Below the pieces are notes generated by a model that worked only from the letters and a program-made list of their open reading frames with translations, was not told where the DNA came from and ran no database searches. 64,000 nt of DNA, from NCBI RefSeq assembly GCF_017875395.1, contig NZ_JAGGMO010000003.1, positions 124,001 to 188,000 of the forward strand. Reading direction: 5' to 3'. How positions within the stretch are numbered: position 1 is the first letter of the stretch; the number at the start of each line of letters is the position of its first letter. The translations under genes and the position numbers were made by a program. Shown here piece after piece: positions 17,228 through 23,938 of this stretch. Source of the DNA: Methanococcus voltae. GTDB taxonomy: Archaea; AGJL01; Methanococci; Methanococcales; Methanococcaceae.

Positions 17228-17254
17228 TATATATACTTTTGGAAATTTTTTCCA
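17228..17254 (-). promoter_or_regulatory. Early leftward promoter with adjacent dyad
   Basis: TATATATA at 17228-17235 is placed about 56 bp before the first start codon of the leftward operon. Just upstream (17240-17254) the dyad TGGAAA-ttt-TTTCCA could be an operator overlapping the TFB site. Winged-helix proteins encoded divergently from 17389 are candidate binders. Confidence 0.4.
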
Positions 17255-17388
17255 GTATTAAAATTTTAATTCCAATATAGTAATTTTTTATCCATTACTT
17301 ATTTAATAAACATACTTAACAAAAATATCAATATTGTTTAATATATTCCCTAGTTCAATAATATTCAGTATAGAAAAAAAGGGATAAT

Positions 17389-17772
17389 ATGATAATTAAT
17401 CTGATTAAAAAAAAGCACGTGGACAGAATTTTAAAAATATTAGGTAAAGAAAAAGAATTATATTTTGGACAATTGGGTGCAGAACTTAATATAGACCCTA
17501 GTTCATTAAATAAAATACTTAAAGAGATGTATTCTTTAAATTTAGTTAATAAAAGAGAAGAAAAATCAGATTATAAACTAGCTAAGGTTTATTATTCACT
17601 CAGCCCGTTAGGTATTGAATTATTAAAAAGATATGAATATTTAGAAGAATTAGATAATTTAAAAGAAAGTAAGGATGATAATTCAAATTCAAAAAATATT
17701 CAAACAAACAATACTGGAACCATTATTAATAACGTAGGCGATATTAACGGGGATCTTACATTTCATAAATAA
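17389..17772 (+). CDS. Winged-helix regulator with Asn/Gly-rich tail
   Basis: A 127-aa protein. Residues 8-80 form a winged-helix domain (VDRILKILGKEKELYFGQLG, then IDPSSLNKILKEMYSLNLV as recognition helix, and a wing with YYSLSPLG). The C-terminus carries a short polar tail with NNTGTIINNVGDINGDLTF, similar in style to the tail of the protein at 18751. It is divergent from the early operon, the classic place for a lysogeny-type repressor. Confidence 0.78.
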   Translation: MIINLIKKKHVDRILKILGKEKELYFGQLGAELNIDPSSLNKILKEMYSLNLVNKREEKSDYKLAKVYYSLSPLGIELLKRYEYLEELDNLKESKDDNSNSKNIQTNNTGTIINNVGDINGDLTFHK

Positions 17773-18022
17773 TATTAATTTATATTACCCAGTAGATATT
17801 AAAAAACTTAAAAAAGGAAATCTAATTTTTTTATTAATATTTTAAAATTATAAATTTTATTTTTTTATTTGCAGTATTAAGGAATATAAATATTTATTTT
17901 ATTAAACATATTAATATCTATATTTATCACAACTTAATAGATATTAGTATATACATAAGATATTAAAAATATTAATATGCTTTGTCGTAGATGAGCATTT
18001 TTAAAATATTTAATAGGGTGAA

Positions 18023-18628
18023 ATGGTGGAAGATGAAAATCTAAAAAATAAAATTATGGAGTATGCCTATAAGCGATACAAAACCAGTATGACGGAATTT
18101 TATATACAAGACATACCTGAGTACGATCAAAAGTCAGAAGATAATATTCAATTAAAAATTCTTAAAAATCTTGAATTCTTAGAAATGGATGGATATATAT
18201 ATTTGTTAAACGAAAAAAGTATCCCCACACTGGGTAGTGATATTGGGATTATAAATCCTATGTTAGAAATAGCAATAACCGAAGAAGGCATTGATTATTG
18301 CGACAGTATTAATATAGGTGCTGATTTAGATACATTAGAAGATGAAAAGTTACAAAATGATATTCTAAATTATGCATATATGCAATATAACAAAGCCAGT
18401 ACAGAATTTATGTTAGATAAACTTTATAGGGATTACCAAACTAAAATGGGTAATATTGATAGTGATTTAGAACTTAAAATTCTTAAAAATCTTGAATTCT
18501 TAGAAATGGATGGATATATACAATTAATTGGAAAAAAACGTAGATTATATATAGGAGAATCTACGGGTGTACCAGACATTAGATTAAAAATAAAAATAAC
18601 TAAAGAAGGGATAAATACTTTTAGATAA
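18023..18628 (+). CDS. Tandem-duplicated winged-helix-like protein
   Basis: A 201-aa protein made of two repeats of about 95 residues, each with (I/L)KNLEFLEMDGYI in the middle and an ITxEGI ending. The DNA of the central motif is identical over 45 bp (18155-18199 and 18476-18520), so the duplication is recent or kept uniform by recombination. Each unit reads like a small wHTH (helices, then strand-turn-strand, then helix). Ligand and function are unknown. Context suggests transcriptional control. Confidence 0.72.
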   Translation: MVEDENLKNKIMEYAYKRYKTSMTEFYIQDIPEYDQKSEDNIQLKILKNLEFLEMDGYIYLLNEKSIPTLGSDIGIINPMLEIAITEEGIDYCDSINIGADLDTLEDEKLQNDILNYAYMQYNKASTEFMLDKLYRDYQTKMGNIDSDLELKILKNLEFLEMDGYIQLIGKKRRLYIGESTGVPDIRLKIKITKEGINTFR

Positions 18629-18750
18629 TTATTTTTAAAATTAATTATTATTTTATTTTTTTAATATGTTTTTAATAAATATTATATACTAATTTTAAAT
18701 TACTTTAATATTAAATTTATAAAATAATAACTAAGTTATCGAGGAATATT

Positions 18751-19167
18751 ATGTATTTAAAAATATTATCAAAGAAATATGTTAAAGAAATTTTATATTC
18801 ATTAACAAAAAGTGATATTGATTATTCAGAATTTAAAGAGATGTTTCCAGAGACTTCCAAGTCTGCACTTAGTCGTTTGCTTACGGAACTTACAGATTAT
18901 AAATTAATTGATAAAATAATGATACCAGATTCTAAGTATCAAATACCATCTAAAAAGTTTAAAATTACTCCGCTGGGTTTGGAAGCTTTGAAAATTTACG
19001 AATTAAATGAAAAATTAATTAATCAACTATTTAGTGAATTTAAAAATAAGAAAAATTCCGAAGTAAATGAAAAAGGTCCTAAAACTGTAAATTCATACGA
19101 TAATGTTAATGGCGATAATGTAATCGTTAATAACTCACAAAACTCTTCGATAAATGTAAAAAAATAA
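18751..19167 (+). CDS. Winged-helix regulator with Asn-rich tail
   Basis: A 138-aa relative of the regulator at 17389: an N-terminal wHTH (VKEILYSLTKSDIDYSEFKE, SKSALSRLLTELTDYKLID, FKITPLGLEAL), a linker helix and a tail ending NVNGDNVIVNNSQNSSINV. Such repetitive N/G/V tails look like a short beta-solenoid or assembly segment. The ribosome site is gagg. Likely a DNA-binding switch protein of the element. Confidence 0.75.
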   Translation: MYLKILSKKYVKEILYSLTKSDIDYSEFKEMFPETSKSALSRLLTELTDYKLIDKIMIPDSKYQIPSKKFKITPLGLEALKIYELNEKLINQLFSEFKNKKNSEVNEKGPKTVNSYDNVNGDNVIVNNSQNSSINVKK

Positions 19168-19245
19168 TAACAACTGTTTTATCAATATTACTAATAATTT
19201 TTATTTTTAAGTAATATATTTTTTGAATTCTAATTTATTATATAT

Positions 19246-19310
19246 AACTCTTTTTATTACGATTAATTAATAAATAATTAATATATGTTACAACAATTTT
19301 TTATTATTTA
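19246..19310 (+). repeat. 65-bp direct repeat, copy 1 (promoter-like)
   Basis: The last 50 bp (19261-19310) are identical to 20958-21007 and the preceding 15 bp match at 12 positions or more. Each copy lies directly upstream of a rightward gene cluster and contains the near-palindrome ATTAATTAATAAATAATTAAT. It looks like a duplicated promoter/operator. Confidence 0.8.
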
Positions 19311-19331
19311 TAATTAGAATGAGGGGAGATT

Positions 19332-19454
19332 ATGCCGCCAAAAACTACAAAAGGCAAAATTAGAAAGACTTTAACTGGAGATGGGAGAAAAAAACCATCT
19401 AAATTTGTAAAAGAAAATGCAGAAAAAGCATTCGGAAAATCAAAGAAAAAATAA
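19332..19454 (+). CDS. Lys-rich 40-aa protein
   Basis: It starts MPPKTTKGKIRKTLTGDG, continues RKKPSKFVKENAEKA and ends FGKSKKK. The strong ribosome site gaggggag is placed 5 bp before ATG. It is highly basic and likely binds nucleic acid. It has the same length and a similar KSKKK end to the late protein at 32123. No family recognised. Confidence 0.6.
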   Translation: MPPKTTKGKIRKTLTGDGRKKPSKFVKENAEKAFGKSKKK

Positions 19455-19491
19455 TTATTTTTTATTAACTATTATTTAATGAGGGTACAAT

Positions 19492-19866
19492 ATGGCAAAT
19501 GGTTCATTAGACGTAAGAGTGTTATCAAAACATAAAATTAAGATTGAAGACAATGTATTATCCGTTAATTATGCTAAAAAAGCATATGTTTCACTCGATA
19601 AAATTACTGCGGTTGAATTTGACAACAACATATTATTTACTGCTATTTTTTTGAGTATTCTTGTTATATTGTTAGGAATTTTCTTAAATTTTGTATTTAA
19701 TAGTGTTATGCCTGCAGCAATAGGATTTGGCTTGGCAATTGTGGGCATTCTGTGTTGCGTATACACTACAAGAGTCACCATATATGCTAGTGGCTATAAA
19801 CTTGCACTTCAGGGAACTTTTGGCTCTATGAAAGAATTATATGAAGAACTTAAAAAATTAGTTTAA
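19492..19866 (+). CDS. Small membrane protein with split PH-like layout
   Basis: A 124-aa protein. A soluble strand-rich N-terminus (about 1-45) is followed by a two-helix membrane hairpin (about 49-90) and a soluble C-terminal strand-helix part (VTIYASGYKL...ELYEELKKLV). Bacterial PH-like membrane proteins have this arrangement, but the match is structural guesswork. The ribosome site is gagggtaca. It follows the 40-aa gene by 37 bp, so the two are probably co-transcribed. Confidence 0.65.
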   Translation: MANGSLDVRVLSKHKIKIEDNVLSVNYAKKAYVSLDKITAVEFDNNILFTAIFLSILVILLGIFLNFVFNSVMPAAIGFGLAIVGILCCVYTTRVTIYASGYKLALQGTFGSMKELYEELKKLV

Positions 19867-19999
19867 AATTTTATTGTTTTTATTATTTTTATAATAATAT
19901 TACAAATTACTAAAAAAGTATTACGATATACTTGTTAAAATAAAAATCCCTATTTTAAGTTAACTATTTTAAAAAAGCACTATTTTAGTATTTAATGAA

Positions 20000-20023
20000 G
20001 ATATGCGGAACCACCCGCATATC
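20000..20023. other. Hairpin GATATGCGG/CCGCATATC
   Basis: Perfect 9-bp inverted repeat around the 6-nt loop aaccac; one of the few GC-rich stems in the window. It opens the dyad-rich region. Confidence 0.75.
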
Positions 20024-20174
20024 AAAAGATCCGCATAAATTTAAATTATACATAGCAACCAACATTATGTATAATTTATCGTATTCTCTTTATCATTATT
20101 AGATATCTCATAATCAACTTATGCTGACATCTATATTTCATAGATAAATATTATATTCAATAATAATACTGTGT

Positions 20175-20194
20175 CAAAACTATATATAGTTTTG
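20175..20194. promoter_or_regulatory. 20-bp perfect palindrome
   Basis: CAAAACTATATATAGTTTTG is its own reverse complement. The half-site CAAAACT recurs at 20198. Suits binding of a dimeric regulator or initiator. Confidence 0.75.
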
Positions 20195-20358
20195 CGCCAA
20201 AACTGCGATACTATATAAAGTCAGGTTCTAAAAACTGTGATCCCTGTATCAAAAAAATATTTAAAAACACCATTTAACATTATTAAACGTTTAAACTTGT
20301 GAAATATACTAAAAAAAGAAAAAGATAAAACTTAGAGTATAAGTTTTATTACATTACC

Positions 20359-20466
20359 TTAAAAAGAAAATAAATTTACAATAAATGCAAACATATCTTT
20401 CAAAGAAAATGCATTGGTTGCTTTTTCTTTTTCAGTGTCCAATTCAAATAAGAATTTACACTTCAT
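20359..20466 (-). CDS. Small hydrophobic-tailed protein (35 aa)
   Basis: It starts MKCKFLFELDTEKEKATNAF and ends in the hydrophobic segment MFAFIVNLFSF. The ribosome site GAGGTGAG is ideally placed before ATG. A TATATATA at about 20585-20595 could drive leftward transcription with a 100-nt leader holding the inverted repeats. It is the only minus-strand gene in this block. Function unknown. Confidence 0.45.
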   Translation of the reverse strand: MKCKFLFELDTEKEKATNAFSLKDMFAFIVNLFSF

Positions 20467-20942
20467 GCTCTCACCTCATTAGTTAGTGAGGCACGTATTC
20501 TCAGGTGGTTTTATTTGTGCGGATCATTATTCTTATTTAAAAATTTAAATAATAATGATAAAGAGAATACGAAATCCTCCTAAATACTATATATATAGGT
20601 CATAATATAAATACTTATAATCATAATCCTTTTTTAAAATAGAACTCTAAAAAAATGTGTATACATAATACGAGTGTAAAACGATGTTTAATTAAACTGA
20701 TATATAAATATATCTGTTTAAACATTGAAAGAAGTATAATTATACTATATAATAAATTAAGATATGGAGTCTAACTAAGCTAAAAAATGGTAAAATATTA
20801 TATAAACTATCTAATAGAGTAATATATTAAAAAAAAGCATTTTAATCGCTTATGTGTTGACAAAAGCATACTTTTTAAATTTTATTTTTATTATTTATTT
20901 AAATTATTATTTTTAAAATTTCAATTCTAAATTATCATATTT

Positions 20943-21007
20943 AACTCTTTTTATCGTGATTAATTAATAAATAATTAATATATGTTACAACAATTTTTTA
21001 TTATTTA
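20943..21007 (+). repeat. 65-bp direct repeat, copy 2 (promoter-like)
   Basis: Second copy of the repeat at 19246-19310, ending 44 bp before the first gene of the ATPase cassette. It probably gives the cassette the same control as the small genes at 19332-19866. Confidence 0.8.
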
Positions 21008-21051
21008 ATTTGTTTAATACTAATCTATTATCCATAATATGAAGGTACATT

Positions 21052-21582
21052 ATGTTCCAAAATGACATATTTCAATTTATTTGGCCAACAATTAAATCAC
21101 TTATAGGTTTTGAAAATATAACTTTTAGCACTGCAGAATTACAGTTTTTTTTAATAATGGCATGTTTTATAATTATAGCATATACCTTATTGATGAAATG
21201 GCAGTCTAAAATTAGAGATAAATTATTTAACACCCTTATGATTGAAGTTGCTTATTTAAAAAGGAAGTATTACGAATCCAAAGGTAGTACATCAAAAAAA
21301 CCCACTGAGAACTATGATACATATTTCAGTGATACTATAAAATCAAAAATTGATAAAATTGATAAAGAATCTGAAATAAACTATAAAAAAATGATAATTT
21401 TCTTTTTGTGTTTTTTAGGATCCTCCGTGATTATTATTGACCTATTATCCTTCCACAAAATAAATAATATGTTTATAATAGTGTGTTCTCTTTTGACCCT
21501 ATTTTTTGCCATACAAACCCACACCTACTATGAAAAAATTAAAGAAGGATTAGAACTCCAAAAAGAAATTGTAAAAGAGTAG
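21052..21582 (+). CDS. Membrane protein, first gene of ATPase cassette
   Basis: A 176-aa protein with one membrane helix near residues 30-48 (FFLIMACFIIIAYTLLM), a basic cytoplasmic middle (about 50-118) and two more helices (IIFFLCFLGSSVIIIDLLS and MFIIVCSLLTLFFAIQ). It ends with a charged helix. No family recognised. It lies 5 bp before the SMC-like ATPase, so the two are very probably co-translated. In ATPase-linked conflict systems a membrane component often acts as the killing effector, but that is inference here. Confidence 0.7.
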   Translation: MFQNDIFQFIWPTIKSLIGFENITFSTAELQFFLIMACFIIIAYTLLMKWQSKIRDKLFNTLMIEVAYLKRKYYESKGSTSKKPTENYDTYFSDTIKSKIDKIDKESEINYKKMIIFFLCFLGSSVIIIDLLSFHKINNMFIIVCSLLTLFFAIQTHTYYEKIKEGLELQKEIVKE

Positions 21583-21587
21583 ATAAA

Positions 21588-23447
21588 ATGAGCAAGTTTA
21601 AAATTAAATCTTTTGACATATCTAAATTCTCAAATGATGCATACTTGGGCGTGAAAAAAGAAGATACTTACTTACATAGTTTATTAATCCGTGGAGCCAA
21701 TAAAACAGGTAAATCAACTACAGTAGAAGCGCTTAATTACGCAATTTACGGTCCAGAATGTGTCAATAGTAAATATCCGATAACTAATAATTCAAGAACG
21801 GATATTGAATTGGAAAATTCGGATTATAATCTAAAAATCTACAGATCTGGAAATAAAAAACATAAATTAATAATTAAAAATAAAAATACTAATGAAACAC
21901 TACCTGAAATAACAAATCATGACGAAATTCAAAAAAATTTAATCAAAATATTTAATATGGAATATAATAAATTAAAAGAACTTAAATATAAAACTATTTA
22001 TCAAAATGAAAATAACAATTTAAGAAAAAAGGGTATTAATGAATTAAAAAATGCCATATCCTATTACGGAGGATATTATAAAGAAAATTTAGAATTAATA
22101 GAAGACGAACAGTTATTGAACCAGATCAAAAAAGAGATTGAAAAATTAGATAACTCCAACAACCAGATCAAAAAAGAGATTGAAAAATTAGATAGAAATA
22201 TCAAATACAATGAACAGGATCAGCAGAATATTTCCCAATTTATTCAATATTATGAATCAGGTGAATTGGAAAAATATTTTACCACTAAAAAAAAGAATAA
22301 AGAAGCGGAAAATGAATTAAAAAAGTTAGGGCAAGTTGTAAAAGAAATCACCCGACTTCAAGAAGAAAAAAGAGGAATGGAACGATCAATGGATGAAATA
22401 AATCTATATTATGAAAATAAAATAATGGATATACTTAAAGATATATTATCTTCGTTAAATTGTCCCGTTTGTGGTGGCGAAATAGAAGAGAAATCTTTAA
22501 AGTATAGGGTTGAACACAAACAGTGTCCATTTTGTGGTAAAAAACATGATTCAATTGAATTATATGAAAAAATTAAACAAAAAATATCATTATCCAAAGA
22601 ACAACACCCTGAAACAATTGCAAAAATTGATAAACTAAATAAAATTATATCTGCTAAAAAAGATCTTAGAAATAATATTACTAAAAAAAATAAAAAAAAT
22701 CCATTCTATGGTTTAAAAAACTACACAATTAGAATTGTTGAAAAATATGATTCAATAGATTCTGATGAAATAAAAAATGAATATTCAGAATGTAAAATAA
22801 AATATAAATCATATACTGAATCTAATCAGGAATACAAAGACAATATTAAAAAACTTGATTCAGATGTTGAAAAGAATAATAATAACATAGAAACGTTAAA
22901 AAACAGTAAGCAAACAGTAAGCAAACATAAAACCGATCTAAAAACTAAATTAAAACAAGATATCGAATCTTATTTTTTAGAAAGGCTAAACTACTATTAT
23001 AGTTACTTATTTGGTTCAAAAGCAGATTTAATAATATCTTCGGAAAATAATTATATATTTTCAAAACCCTTAGCTGGTAACTCCAATAAATACGTCAATA
23101 TTTTTGATTCCTCAATTGGACAATGTCAAAAAAAATGTCTAGACATGGCAATTGTATTGGCTCTATCAGATATGGATCTTAAAAATAATATTTCTAACTT
23201 ATGTTATATATTAATGGAAGAACCTTCAGAGGGCATATATGATGATAAAGATTCTGAAGGAAATGATATAGAACATAAACAGAATTTATTTGAATTATTG
23301 AATAACAAAATTAAAGAAGGTATTCAATTGATAATACTATCCGCAGAAGAATCCTACCCCGATAATTTAGAAATACCTGAAAAAAATGTTCTAAAATTAA
23401 AACACAATTATCAAGATACATTACATGGAGTGGAAAACAATGGATAA
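21588..23447 (+). CDS. SMC/Rad50-like ATPase with zinc hook
   Basis: A 619-aa ABC-class ATPase. Walker A GANKTGKST is at 36-44. A coiled coil runs from about 120 to 480, broken by a zinc-hook-like CPVC (292-295) and CPFC (313-316). The signature-like SSIGQCQKKCLDMAIVLAL begins near 507 and Walker B ILMEEPSEG near 541. It is much shorter than Rad50 (about 850-1000 aa). A 34-bp DNA repeat with 42-bp period (22119-22152, 22161-22194) duplicates two heptads. The compact hook, the SxGQxxxxxLxxAxxLA signature and the gene context fit ATPases of Lamassu or ABC three-component conflict systems rather than host repair. Confidence 0.82.
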   Translation: MSKFKIKSFDISKFSNDAYLGVKKEDTYLHSLLIRGANKTGKSTTVEALNYAIYGPECVNSKYPITNNSRTDIELENSDYNLKIYRSGNKKHKLIIKNKNTNETLPEITNHDEIQKNLIKIFNMEYNKLKELKYKTIYQNENNNLRKKGINELKNAISYYGGYYKENLELIEDEQLLNQIKKEIEKLDNSNNQIKKEIEKLDRNIKYNEQDQQNISQFIQYYESGELEKYFTTKKKNKEAENELKKLGQVVKEITRLQEEKRGMERSMDEINLYYENKIMDILKDILSSLNCPVCGGEIEEKSLKYRVEHKQCPFCGKKHDSIELYEKIKQKISLSKEQHPETIAKIDKLNKIISAKKDLRNNITKKNKKNPFYGLKNYTIRIVEKYDSIDSDEIKNEYSECKIKYKSYTESNQEYKDNIKKLDSDVEKNNNNIETLKNSKQTVSKHKTDLKTKLKQDIESYFLERLNYYYSYLFGSKADLIISSENNYIFSKPLAGNSNKYVNIFDSSIGQCQKKCLDMAIVLALSDMDLKNNISNLCYILMEEPSEGIYDDKDSEGNDIEHKQNLFELLNNKIKEGIQLIILSAEESYPDNLEIPEKNVLKLKHNYQDTLHGVENNG

Positions 23448-23910
23448 ATTACCAAAAGAAATTGTTAGATTGGGAACTTTATCTAATGTGGATAATTTAG
23501 AAGGAAATATGAAAATACATAAAACATTGTATGCAGTAAATGAAAAACTTAAAGAAGAACAAATTAAGACCCGCATGGTTTTTGTAAGGAATTTTCATGG
23601 ACCTACGGACGAAGGATTATCAAAAGATATGTTAAAATACGAAAAGATGGATTTAGTTGAACTTGAAGAATTATACTTATATTCTCAAAAAAGTACTCGA
23701 TACAAAATAACTCAAAAAGGAAAAAGATGGGTAAATGGGATAAGCATATTCTTTGAAAAACTTAAAGATAAAGGTCTAATATCAAAAAATCCCATTAATA
23801 TTATTAACGTAGAATCTGAATCACTAAAAGACTTATCAGGATCGCAAATTGCAGATTCAGAATGCGTACAAGAATTTAAACAAAAAAATGCATTGGGTGT
23901 TAAAAGATAA
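23440..23910 (+). CDS. Small winged-helix-like middle component of cassette
   Basis: A 156-aa protein from ATG 23440, which has ggagtgg upstream; it overlaps the ATPase gene by 8 bp, showing translational coupling. The central part (KIHKTLYAVNEKLKEEQIK...YGP-like FHGPTDEGLSKDML...YKITQKGKRWV) reads like YwgA/DUF4065-type wHTH proteins, in which a (Y/H)GP motif is followed by a helix and an ITxKG wing. ABC three-component systems carry a comparable small middle component. The last 40 residues are unassigned. Confidence 0.68.
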   Translation: MDKLPKEIVRLGTLSNVDNLEGNMKIHKTLYAVNEKLKEEQIKTRMVFVRNFHGPTDEGLSKDMLKYEKMDLVELEELYLYSQKSTRYKITQKGKRWVNGISIFFEKLKDKGLISKNPINIINVESESLKDLSGSQIADSECVQEFKQKNALGVKR

Positions 23911-23938
23911 TTAATTATTTTTATTTTAAGGTGCTAAT

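Larger units (their letters stand above)
20079..20572. repeat. 22-bp inverted repeat pair
   Basis: The 22 bases at 20079-20100 are the exact reverse complement of 20551-20572 (core cgtattctctttatcattat). A third partial copy, cgtattctc, lies at 20494-20502. The pair encloses the 20-bp palindrome, the iteron-like repeats and the small minus-strand gene. Confidence 0.8.
19867..21051. other. Dyad-rich non-coding region, candidate origin or structured RNA
   Basis: The longest gene-poor stretch of the element, and less AT-biased in patches. It contains a 9-bp-stem hairpin GATATGCGG/CCGCATATC (20000-20023), the 20-bp perfect palindrome CAAAACTATATATAGTTTTG (20175-20194), iteron-like AAAACTGYGAT at 20199 and 20231, a 22-bp inverted pair 20079-20100/20551-20572, a 13-bp inverted pair 20028-20040/20513-20525 with one mismatch, and an AT-rich hairpin near 20524-20560. 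One small minus-strand frame (20359-20466) looks real. The rest is best explained as a replication origin or regulatory RNA. Confidence 0.55.

Noticed and set aside
20028-20572. Simple long hairpin joining both inverted-repeat pairs
   Set aside because: The arms are ordered A-B-A'-B', so they cannot nest in one stem.
21588-23447. Host Rad50 or a definite Lamassu LmuB
   Set aside because: It is too short for Rad50 and has no Mre11 partner. A firm Lamassu call is not justified without profile searches because the neighbouring proteins are not recognisable Lamassu components.
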